NCBI GenBank assembly: GCA_945906835.1
Contig: CAMDRL010000022.1
Coordinates: 1 to 12,669, forward strand
Direction of reading: 5' to 3'
Source of the DNA: Rickettsia typhi
GTDB taxonomy: Bacteria; Pseudomonadota; Alphaproteobacteria; Rickettsiales; UBA1997
DNA length: 12,669 nucleotides
The position numbers and the translations under genes are program-made. This document shows, one piece after another, positions 6,349 through 12,669 of the stretch. Position 1 is the first letter of the stretch. Each line of letters opens with the position of its first letter. Under the pieces are notes generated by a model that worked only from the letters and a program-made list of their open reading frames with translations, made no database searches and was not told the origin of the DNA.

Positions 6349-6384
6349 TAACCGTTGGTTTCGACTACGCTCAACCGACGGTTA
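6349..6384. repeat. Hairpin-forming palindromic repeat with 12-bp stem
   Basis: TAACCGTTGGTT (6349-6360) and AACCGACGGTTA (6373-6384) pair along all 12 positions with a single G-U pair, around the loop TCGACTACGCTC. It lies just past the stop of the acyltransferase gene. Neither strand has a T-run after the stem, so it is not a typical intrinsic terminator. The loop resembles a motif I recall from interspersed repeats of many bacteria (unchecked). It may limit 3' decay of the lpxK-lpxL message. Confidence 0.6.
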
Positions 6385-6392
6385 GTGTAATT

Positions 6393-7295
6393 TTATTTCT
6401 TCCAACGATTGTGAACCCAAAACCATTGTGCTGGATATTCTCTTATCCATTTCTCAAGTTTGCGATTTATTTCAAGAGTTAAACTAAGAACATCATTATT
6501 AAGATTATCGCTTCTTTGAATTTCCAATGGCTTATCAGTTTCAACTAAGAATTTAAAATCTTTTCCTAATCTGACGGCTCTAGCTGGAACTACAGGAACG
6601 CCATATTTTAAAGCAATTTTGGCAATTGAGGTGGTGGTAATTGCAGTGTCGTGAAAAAAATTTACTGGCTCACCTTCACTAATTTTTTGATCAGCCATAA
6701 TTAAAATAAAGCCACCAGATTTTATCACTTCAACAATGCGACGATTACCTTGAGTGCTTTTAGTGATCATGTTCATATCACGAATTGCCGCGGTCATTTT
6801 TTCAACATAAGGGTTATTTAGCGGGCGATAAACCGTGTGAACTGTAAGACCAAATTTTGCAAAAACTTTTGGACCAATTTCCCAATTGCCAATATGTCCA
6901 GAAAATATTATACCACCCTTCCCTGTTTTTTTTAATGTTACTATATTTTCTATCATCTCATCCGAAAATTCTATAATTTCATTTAGTCTTTCAAGTGGAT
7001 AATGTGCAACATGAGGATATTCCGCTATGACACGCCCTAGGTTATCCCACATGTTGTTGAGGATTATTTCTTTTTCAGTTTCAGATAAATTTGGTAAAGC
7101 ATTAGTTAAGTTTTTGTAAGCAAGTTTGTGAACTGAGATTTTTTTGCCGATGAAAATTGTGATTTTTGCTGCAATGTTGGAGGCTTTTTTTACACCAATG
7201 ACATAGAAAAACCAGAGGCCGAACTTTACTATTAGGGATTCTAGGAAGTAGCGCGTGTTTTTAATTAGTTGTTTTAGGGAGTCTTTTTTGTTCAT
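6393..7295 (-). CDS. Lipid A late acyltransferase, LpxL/HtrB family
   Basis: These inner-membrane enzymes add a secondary acyl chain from acyl-ACP to Kdo-lipid A precursors. The 300-residue protein has the usual length and landmarks. A hydrophobic N-terminal segment (about 20-50) is a membrane anchor. The catalytic H-x4-E is H134/E139 in FSGHIGNWEIGP. YRPLNNPYVEKM (156-167) follows, then GGFILIMADQK (194-204), and the family ending PAQWFWVHNRW (288-298). The acyl chain length and the position acylated (LpxL versus LpxM type) cannot be told, so no symbol is given. The gene starts 35 bp after lpxK on the same strand, so the two late lipid A steps are probably one operon. No Shine-Dalgarno precedes ATG 7295; the leader is A-rich. 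All catalytic residues are present. Confidence 0.87.
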   Translation of the reverse strand: MNKKDSLKQLIKNTRYFLESLIVKFGLWFFYVIGVKKASNIAAKITIFIGKKISVHKLAYKNLTNALPNLSETEKEIILNNMWDNLGRVIAEYPHVAHYPLERLNEIIEFSDEMIENIVTLKKTGKGGIIFSGHIGNWEIGPKVFAKFGLTVHTVYRPLNNPYVEKMTAAIRDMNMITKSTQGNRRIVEVIKSGGFILIMADQKISEGEPVNFFHDTAITTTSIAKIALKYGVPVVPARAVRLGKDFKFLVETDKPLEIQRSDNLNNDVLSLTLEINRKLEKWIREYPAQWFWVHNRWKK

Positions 7296-7330
7296 GTTTT
7301 TGTTTTTGATTTTTGTACCATTAAGTTTAT

Positions 7331-8308
7331 TTAATGTATAACCTTCTTTAATTCATTCTTAATAAATTCTTTATCCAAAAATTCTAAATTAATATCTAAA
7401 TAATCTATCTCTTTTTGGAAAAAATTAGGGAATTTTATCCAGTCTTTTTTAGTTGTAACTAATTTTGCACCTTTATTTTTAGACATTTCACATAGTTTTT
7501 CAAGATCTTGATTTTGATAAAAATAATGATCTGAAAAAGATTTTTTATTTATTATTTCAAGTCCATTATTTTCAAGAAAAGAAAAGAATTTTTCAGGATA
7601 AGCCAGTCCGCAAAATGCTATTAATTTTTGACCAGAAAATTTTTCTAAATTTGTTGCAACAATTTTAGCTTTTGTGATTTTTTTATCAGATAATTTTTTT
7701 ATAACTTTTTCTTCTGTTTCACCAATTATAACTACAAAATCCACTGTTTTAAGAGCCATATTAAGTGGCTGTCTCATTGGGCCAGCTGGAATTAGAAATT
7801 CATTTCCAAAAGCAATTTTACCATCAACAACTGCAATTACCAAATCTTGATGTAGAATTTTATTTTGCATTCCATCATCAAGAATAACCGCTTTTATTTC
7901 ATTGATTTTATCAATTTGTTTAGCCCCGAATAAACGATTTTTTGATATAAAAGTTGGTGCTATTTCATTTAGAAGCAATGGCTCATCGCCAACATTTTTT
8001 GCCTCATAATTTTCTTCTCGAAGAGAAATAAAATCAGCTCCCTTACCTTTGTAACCGCTGCTTAAATAAGCAAATTTACATTCTGCAAAAGATTCTTGCA
8101 CAATTTTACCGATAGCAATGGCGGTGGGAGTTTTTCCAGAACCACCCGCTATAAAGTTTCCGATACAAATTACTGGTTTGGAAATTTTTTGAGATTTTTT
8201 GGAATATCTATCTAAGAGCATGGCTAGAAAATAGATGAAACTTAGAGGTAATAAAGCAAAAGAAATGATATTCCTTTTAACCCAAAATTTAGGAGTTTTT
8301 ATTGGCAT
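7331..8308 (-). CDS. lpxK: Tetraacyldisaccharide 4'-kinase LpxK
   Basis: LpxK phosphorylates the 4' position of the tetraacyldisaccharide 1-phosphate to give lipid IVA, on the cytoplasmic side of the inner membrane. The 325-residue protein is of normal length. A membrane-associated N-terminal helix covers about 15-33. The P-loop GNFIAGGSGKTP spans 50-61. Other conserved family words are YLSSGYKGKG (81-90), VGDEPLLL (106-113), VILDDGMQN (141-149; Met replaces the commoner Phe of DDGFQ), PAGPMRQP (174-181, usually GPLREP) and FCGLAYPEKFF near the C-terminus. The substitutions are conservative for function but suggest a divergent lineage. It is followed after 35 bp by the acyltransferase acting two steps later, after Kdo transfer. 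Upstream a 94-bp gap containing a palindromic repeat separates it from xseA. Confidence 0.93.
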   Translation of the reverse strand: MPIKTPKFWVKRNIISFALLPLSFIYFLAMLLDRYSKKSQKISKPVICIGNFIAGGSGKTPTAIAIGKIVQESFAECKFAYLSSGYKGKGADFISLREENYEAKNVGDEPLLLNEIAPTFISKNRLFGAKQIDKINEIKAVILDDGMQNKILHQDLVIAVVDGKIAFGNEFLIPAGPMRQPLNMALKTVDFVVIIGETEEKVIKKLSDKKITKAKIVATNLEKFSGQKLIAFCGLAYPEKFFSFLENNGLEIINKKSFSDHYFYQNQDLEKLCEMSKNKGAKLVTTKKDWIKFPNFFQKEIDYLDINLEFLDKEFIKNELKKVIH

Positions 8309-8328
8309 ATTTTTTTAAATATAAATCT

Positions 8329-8362
8329 TGTCATCCTTAAATCCACAGGATTCGAGGATCTC
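8329..8362. repeat. Degenerate palindromic repeat in the xseA-lpxK gap
   Basis: Read on the minus strand, GATCCTCGAATCC and GGATTTAAGGATGA flank the loop TGT and form about 12 pairs with one mismatch and one G-U pair. This resembles the GATCCTCGG...GAGGATGACA palindromes scattered through many alphaproteobacterial genomes; that comparison is from memory. It occupies most of the gap between xseA and lpxK. There is no T-run on the minus strand, so it need not block read-through. Confidence 0.5.
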
Positions 8363-8402
8363 TTGAATTTTATTTAGAGCTTTTTTTGATATATTTTTCT
8401 AA

Positions 8403-9794
8403 TCAAATAAGTTTTGGTTGAATTGCTTCAATATTCTCTTTTTTTATTTCTGGTTTGGAAGCTTTATTATCAATCTCCAGAACATAAGAAGAAAATTCTC
8501 CATCGCAAACTTCAGTGATGATTTTTTGTTTTGTTTGAATTTGTGAAAGTGAAGAAATTATTTCGCCTTTTTCATTTTTTATTAAAGAAAAACCTCGCTT
8601 TAAAATCTCGTTATAGTGATGAGCTTTTAAAAGTTTATTTAAATTTTCTAAATTAGTTTTTTTCTCTTTTAAATCATTGTTAAGCCTTAATTCTAGAGAC
8701 TTAAATAGATATTTGTTTTTTTGTTCAAAGATATTTATTTTATTCAAAATACCATCGCTAGAAAATTGAATTTTAGCTAATTTATGTAATTTATTTTCAA
8801 AAAAATTTGAACAAGAAGCAGAAAATCTTTTTTCCAAAGAGATGAATTTTTCTTTTATTTGCTGCAATAGATTGGCTGGATCAGCGATGTATCTTTGTAA
8901 ATTTTTTATATGTTGAAATCTTTCTGCTAAAATATTTTGTGGTAAAAAATTCAACTTTTCATGTAAAAAATTTAGCTGATTTTTTAAATCACTTAGAATT
9001 GGAGTTGCCAATTCTGCTGCTGCCGTAGGAGTTGGTGCGCGTAAATCTGAGACATAATCAATTAAGGAAGTATCGGTTTCATGTCCAATTGCGGAAATAA
9101 TTGGAATTTCTGAAGCAAAAACTGCTCTTACTAAATTCTCATCATTAAATGGTAATAAGTCTTCAAAAGAACCACCACCGCGCGCTATAATTAGAACATC
9201 TGGTTTTTCGCTGCTCTTTAATTTATTAAAAAATTTAATGGCCTCAATAATTTCAATAACGGCTTTTTCTCCCTGAACTAATGTTGGATAAAGCTGGATT
9301 TTAGTTGGGCAGCGGGCTTCTATGCGATGTTTGATATCTTGTAATACCGCGCCAGTTTCAGAAGTGATTACGCCAATAATTTTAGGGAAAAATGGTAATG
9401 GTTTTTTGTGAATTTCATCAAATAAACCTTCAGCGATTAATTTTTGCCTTCTTTTTTCGATCATTTCTAAAACAGCACCAATGCCTGATATTTCTACCTT
9501 CTCAACAATGATTTGATAATTTGATCGACCTTCAAAAGTTGTAACGCGGCCAGAAGCCGTGATTTGTAAGCCATCAGCCATTTCAAAGTTAATTAGGCTT
9601 GCCATATTTCTAAAGCACACGGCTGAAAGTGTTGCATCTTCATCTTTAAGAGAGAAATAAAGATGACCTGAAGAGGCTTTTTTAAAGCCAGTGATTTCGC
9701 CTTTGATTCTGACATAACCGAAGGCATCTTCTACTACTCTTTTAATGGAGCGGGAGAATTCTGTGACTGTGAATTCTGGGATGTTGAAGGTCAT
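8403..9794 (-). CDS. xseA: Exodeoxyribonuclease VII large subunit XseA
   Basis: XseA is the catalytic subunit of exonuclease VII, which degrades single-stranded DNA from both ends and works in repair together with several copies of XseB. The 463-residue protein is full length. An N-terminal OB-fold (about 5-100) binds single-stranded DNA: YVRIKGEITGFKKASSGHLYFSLKD (27-51). The catalytic part has FFPKIIGVITSETGAVLQDI (135-154), LIIARGGGSFEDLLPFNDENLVRAVF (201-226) and GHETDTSLIDYVSDLRAPTPTAAAEL (237-262). A lysine-rich coiled-coil region (about 270-410) precedes the C-terminal HYNEILKRGFSLI segment, which belongs to the XseB-binding domain. No xseB is in the window. It lies 142 bp downstream of the binding protein gene and 94 bp upstream of lpxK, both gaps holding repeats. 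The start agrees with family N-termini; no Shine-Dalgarno is seen. Confidence 0.95.
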   Translation of the reverse strand: MTFNIPEFTVTEFSRSIKRVVEDAFGYVRIKGEITGFKKASSGHLYFSLKDEDATLSAVCFRNMASLINFEMADGLQITASGRVTTFEGRSNYQIIVEKVEISGIGAVLEMIEKRRQKLIAEGLFDEIHKKPLPFFPKIIGVITSETGAVLQDIKHRIEARCPTKIQLYPTLVQGEKAVIEIIEAIKFFNKLKSSEKPDVLIIARGGGSFEDLLPFNDENLVRAVFASEIPIISAIGHETDTSLIDYVSDLRAPTPTAAAELATPILSDLKNQLNFLHEKLNFLPQNILAERFQHIKNLQRYIADPANLLQQIKEKFISLEKRFSASCSNFFENKLHKLAKIQFSSDGILNKINIFEQKNKYLFKSLELRLNNDLKEKKTNLENLNKLLKAHHYNEILKRGFSLIKNEKGEIISSLSQIQTKQKIITEVCDGEFSSYVLEIDNKASKPEIKKENIEAIQPKLI

Positions 9795-9829
9795 AAGTTT
9801 GTATTTTTCTTACTATCCACCCTATATTC

Positions 9830-9904
9830 TTGTCATTCCTGCGAAGGTGGGAATCCAGAAAACTTAAGTAAGCAACTGGATTCCGGCTTTCTCGGGAATG
9901 ACAA
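9830..9904. repeat. Complete palindromic intergenic repeat (two 29-base arms)
   Basis: The left arm (9830-9858) and right arm (9876-9904) are imperfect inverted copies, both starting TTGTCATTCC and ending GAATCCAG, around a 17-base loop. Differences cluster in the middle of the arms (GCGAAGGTGG versus CGAGAAAGCC). The element fills half of the gap between the binding protein gene and xseA. A half copy is found at 937-964. It may act as a transcript stabiliser or weak terminator. Confidence 0.75.
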
Positions 9905-9936
9905 TGTAGGATAGGGATGAGGTGATAAATTTATTA

Positions 9937-11652
9937 TTATTTTACCCACCAGCTATCAATCGCCAGCGAGTATTTCGGCGTAACTTTTGGCATATCAAAA
10001 ATATTACGATATAGAATTCTGTAGCTGTTATTATGCCATTGTAAAATTGTGTAATAATTTTCTAACATTTTTTTATCGAACTCATAACAAAGCTTTAAAG
10101 ATTCTTCCTTGGTTTTTGCTTTGGCAATTTTTTCAACTAATTTATCAATTTCTTTATTATCAAGACCAGAAACATTTTGACCACCCTTAATGTCTTTTTG
10201 TGAGGAATGCCAATAAGAAAATAGCTCATTTCCTGGAATTAATCCTTGTCCAAAAACCGCCACAATAACATCGTAATCAAAATTATTAACTCTGGTTTGA
10301 TATTGATTTTCCTCAATAAAGCGCATTTTCGCTTCAATTCCCAGTTTGGCCAAATTTTTAATGAAAGGCGCAATAATCATTTGAAAAGCCTCGCTATCAA
10401 TAAGAAATTCAATTTTTAAAGCCATGCCGGTTTTTGGATCAATTAACTTTCCCTGATAAATTTTATAACCAGCTTTATCAAGAATTTCTTTGGCTTTAAT
10501 TAAGTTATTGCGATTAAAGCCGTCGCCATTTGCCAGCAAATTTGATTGGGGCATTATGAAATTTTTATAACCAAAGTCAGAGTTAGAAAAATAACTATTA
10601 GTGCGTTTGTAAGATTTGTAAAAAATATGATCTTTTAACCATTCAAAATCAAAGGCGTAAGTTAAAGCCTTGCGTAATTCTAAATTTTGGAATTTTTCTT
10701 TGCGTAAGTTAATAACGAAAGCTTGAGCCCCAGTTGGAAGGCTATGGGGAATTTCTTTTTTAAGAATTTCGCCATTTTTTATAGCATCAATATTATAACT
10801 ATTTGCCCAATTACGAGCTACATTTTCTTGACGCAAATCATATTTACCAGCCTTAAAAGCCTCAACCAGAACATTGTTATCGCGGTAATAATCGTAAGTG
10901 ATTTTATCAAAATTGTAGCGACCTTTATTTACTGGCAGATCTTTCGCCCAATAATTTTTATCTCTTTCATAAGAAATTGATTTGCCAACATTTATTTCTT
11001 TGATTTTATAAGGGCCCGAGCCAAGCGGAGCTTCAAGAGTGGTTTTAGTAAAATCAACTTTGTCAAAAAAATGTTTTGGTAGAATTTTCATTGAAGCGAC
11101 TAACAAAGGCAAATCGCGGTTTTGATTAGTTCTGAAAATAAATTTTACTTCATAATCGTTAATTTTTTTAACTTCCTTCACATCGCGATAAATCATTTTA
11201 TAAGATGGATGACCATCGGAAATTAATTTATTGAAAGTAAAAACCACATCATCGACGGTGATTGGTTTGCCATCGTGCCAACGGGCAATTTTTCTAAGTT
11301 TAAAGCTGATTGAGGATTTGTTTGATGCCAATTTAACACTTTCTGCAATTAAGCCATAAGTTGAGGAAATTTCATCTTCTGATCCTTCCATTAAACTATC
11401 ATAAAGATATGATAAACCAGAGGCATTAATGCCTTTTAAAATGAAGGAGTTGAGGTTATTAAATGTTCCTTCGGCGCCAAATTTTACTGAACCATTTTTT
11501 GGTGCATTAGGATTTACATAGTTGAAATGTTGAAAGTTTTTAGGATATTTTAAATCGCCAAATGTTGAAATGCCGTGTTTATAGGATTCATAGGCATTGG
11601 CCGAATGAATGGCTAAGAAAAATATAAAAAAACTTCGCAAAAAAAATTTCAT
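9937..11652 (-). CDS. Periplasmic solute-binding protein, family 5, YejA-like (peptide or microcin C type)
   Basis: The product is a 571-residue ABC-transporter binding protein. A clean signal peptide covers 1-20, with cleavage after SANA. The mature start YESYKHGISTFGDLKYP followed by HFNYVNPNAPKNG (42-54) and FGAEGTFNNLNSF is typical of the YejA branch of family 5, which binds oligopeptides or peptide-nucleotide antibiotics such as microcin C. The general family-5 words RWHDGKPITVDDVVFTF (124-140) and GSGPYKI are present, and length is close to the family's 600. There is no lipobox, so the protein should be free in the periplasm. The permease and ATPase partners (yejBEF-like) are absent from this window, which makes the transported substrate uncertain. 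It diverges from ribF across the compound repeat at 11724-11897 and is followed by xseA after 142 bp. Confidence 0.85.
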   Translation of the reverse strand: MKFFLRSFFIFFLAIHSANAYESYKHGISTFGDLKYPKNFQHFNYVNPNAPKNGSVKFGAEGTFNNLNSFILKGINASGLSYLYDSLMEGSEDEISSTYGLIAESVKLASNKSSISFKLRKIARWHDGKPITVDDVVFTFNKLISDGHPSYKMIYRDVKEVKKINDYEVKFIFRTNQNRDLPLLVASMKILPKHFFDKVDFTKTTLEAPLGSGPYKIKEINVGKSISYERDKNYWAKDLPVNKGRYNFDKITYDYYRDNNVLVEAFKAGKYDLRQENVARNWANSYNIDAIKNGEILKKEIPHSLPTGAQAFVINLRKEKFQNLELRKALTYAFDFEWLKDHIFYKSYKRTNSYFSNSDFGYKNFIMPQSNLLANGDGFNRNNLIKAKEILDKAGYKIYQGKLIDPKTGMALKIEFLIDSEAFQMIIAPFIKNLAKLGIEAKMRFIEENQYQTRVNNFDYDVIVAVFGQGLIPGNELFSYWHSSQKDIKGGQNVSGLDNKEIDKLVEKIAKAKTKEESLKLCYEFDKKMLENYYTILQWHNNSYRILYRNIFDMPKVTPKYSLAIDSWWVK

Positions 11653-11723
11653 TATTGTTAAATATGGTTGTTAATTGTTGCTATGAGCGTGTGATTGGCA
11701 ACGCCTTAACAAAGACAAAACGC

Positions 11724-11897
11724 TTTAATCTACCGCCCCTAGCCCCTCCTTATCAAGGAGGGGTACTAAAAGCATTCCCCTTCTTATCAAGGAGGGGTAC
11801 TAAAAGCATTCCCCTCTTTATCAAGGAGGGGACTTTGCTGCGAGTTCGGTTTTAATTCTCCTCCTTGATAAGGAGGGGTTAGGGGTGGTAGATTAAA
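11724..11897. repeat. Compound palindromic repeat: 37-bp terminal inverted repeats around 34-bp tandem hairpin units
   Basis: The ends (11724-11760 and 11861-11897) are inverted repeats matching at 35 of 37 bases. The two differences become G-U pairs in RNA, so the stem could be continuous. Inside, a 34-base unit starting at 11743 is repeated at 11777 and truncated at 11811-11831. Each unit begins with a palindrome of the form CCCCTCCTT-ATC-AAGGAGGGG, followed by a TACTAAAAGCATT spacer. The right end holds the same palindrome inverted. It is strongly G/C-rich against its surroundings and non-coding. It fills most of the 286-bp divergent gap between the yejA-like gene and ribF, so it must sit within or beside both promoters. 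The remainder of the gap shows nothing further. Confidence 0.8.
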
Positions 11898-11938
11898 AGG
11901 GTTAAAACTATAAAATAAAAAATTTACAAACTCACTAA

Positions 11939-12669
11939 ATGCAAATAATTCGCAACCTAAATAAAATCAAAAACGCCCTGCCTCAACTTGTTTTAACAAT
12001 TGGCAATTTTGATGGCATGCATTTAGGTCATATGGCGATAATCAATGAAATAAAAAAAATTGCCAAAGAAAAAAATATTTCTTCGGCAATTTTAACTTTC
12101 GAGCCACATCCCGTTACATTGTTTCGGTCAGATAGGTCAAAAGACTTTAGAATTAATAGCCTTGCTCAAAAATTAAAAACTTTCAAAGAACAACAAATTG
12201 ATTATATTATTATTTTGCCATTCAACCAAAATTTGGCGAATGTTGAAGCTTATGATTTTATTCAGAAAATTTTAGTAAAATCTCTAAATGTTAAAAGCCT
12301 TGTTATTGGTTATGATTTTATTTTTGGTAAAAATCGTGAAGGTAATTTTTCACTTTTAGAAAAAGAATCAAAAAATTTTGATTCTGCCAGAAGATTTGAT
12401 TTGATGGAAATTTCAGCATTAAAAAAATCACAAGAAATTTACTCTTCTAGCTTTATTAGAAAACTTCTTAAAGAAGGAAAAGTTGTTGAATCAAATCAGT
12501 TTTTAGGAAGAAATTTTACGATTACTGGAATTGTTAATGAGGGTAGAAAATTAGCCAGAAAGCTGGGTTTTCCAACTGCAAATTTAATAGCTAAACCCCA
12601 TATTATTAAGCCTAAATTTGGCGTTTATAAAACTCTTACATTCATTCCTCATCTTAATCAAAAATTTCC
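11939..12669 (+). CDS. ribF: Bifunctional riboflavin kinase/FAD synthetase RibF (partial, 3' end cut by window edge)
   Basis: RibF phosphorylates riboflavin to FMN and then adenylylates FMN to FAD in the cytoplasm. The plus-strand frame opens at ATG 11939 and runs in frame to the right edge, giving 243 complete codons; the family is usually about 300-320, so the C-terminal part of the kinase domain is missing. The N-terminal FAD synthetase (nucleotidyltransferase) domain has IGNFDGMHLGH (21-31), containing the HxGH-type site, then LTFEPHP (52-58), VIGYDFIFGKNREG (122-135) and SSSFIRKLL (169-177, related to the ISSTxIR element). The flavokinase domain begins near LGRNFTITGIVNEGRKLARKLGFPTANL (189-216), with the conserved GFPTANL. 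The frame is intact. Its start follows the compound repeat by 41 bases, and no Shine-Dalgarno is present. Confidence 0.93.
   Translation, partial: MQIIRNLNKIKNALPQLVLTIGNFDGMHLGHMAIINEIKKIAKEKNISSAILTFEPHPVTLFRSDRSKDFRINSLAQKLKTFKEQQIDYIIILPFNQNLANVEAYDFIQKILVKSLNVKSLVIGYDFIFGKNREGNFSLLEKESKNFDSARRFDLMEISALKKSQEIYSSSFIRKLLKEGKVVESNQFLGRNFTITGIVNEGRKLARKLGFPTANLIAKPHIIKPKFGVYKTLTFIPHLNQKF

Noticed and set aside
10723..10980. Plus-strand open frame of 85 codons within the yejA-like gene
   Set aside because: Antisense shadow in A+T-rich coding DNA; no motif or start context supports it.
11743..11831. Possible CRISPR array: 34-base periodic repeats
   Set aside because: The repeated unit includes what would be the spacer; units are contiguous and nearly identical, with no unique spacers. 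It does not resemble the 28-base I-F repeat.
11655..11855. Plus-strand open frame of 66 codons between yejA and ribF
   Set aside because: It is largely a translation of the compound palindromic repeat (peptide pattern PPLAPPYQGG). It starts at a non-ATG codon and has no independent support, so it is a spurious gene.

Overview
The window is A+T-rich, about one third G+C by eye, and gene-dense. The gene set is that of a Gram-negative bacterium with lipid A: LpxK, an LpxL/HtrB-type acyltransferase, LolD, a YejA-type periplasmic binding protein, XseA, RibF and a CarD/CdnL regulator. Low G+C, starts without a Shine-Dalgarno sequence, the LpxK variant and palindromic repeats in most gaps suggest an alphaproteobacterium of the Rickettsiales/Holosporales kind. 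This placement is an inference from gene content and style, not from a marker gene.

Layout. Positions 1-890 (minus) hold most of a type I-F cas1, cut by the left edge; the rest of any cas operon would lie to the left, and no CRISPR array is visible here. Upstream of it on the same strand are a GT4-type glycosyltransferase (975-2063) and an M23 peptidase (2060-3442), which overlap by four bases. A divergent promoter region of about 310 bp (3443-3752) leads right into a CarD/CdnL-domain protein (3753-4877) with a very lysine-rich N-terminal half and an acidic tail. A 164-bp palindromic MITE-like element with 26-bp perfect inverted ends (4889-5052) sits between that stop codon and its apparent terminator (5054-5083). 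lolD follows (5120-5791, plus) and converges on a PEGA-domain lipoprotein gene (5826-6242, minus) at a terminator that could work in both directions.

The next block is on the minus strand, in transcription order yejA-like (9937-11652), xseA (8403-9794), lpxK (7331-8308) and the lpxL/htrB-like acyltransferase (6393-7295). lpxK and lpxL are 35 bp apart and catalyse late steps of lipid A synthesis. The larger gaps hold different palindromic repeats (6349-6384, 8329-8362, 9830-9904). A compound repeat (11724-11897) lies between yejA and the divergent ribF (11939 to the right edge, partial, plus).

Taken together, this is mostly envelope housekeeping: lipid A, lipoprotein export, peptidoglycan remodelling and peptide uptake. 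The accessory material is the type I-F cas1 and the palindromic repeats. The observations most worth following are cas1 beside core genes in a probable alphaproteobacterium, the charge-partitioned CarD fusion, and the two MITE-like elements. I see no convincing evidence of a wholly new multi-gene system.
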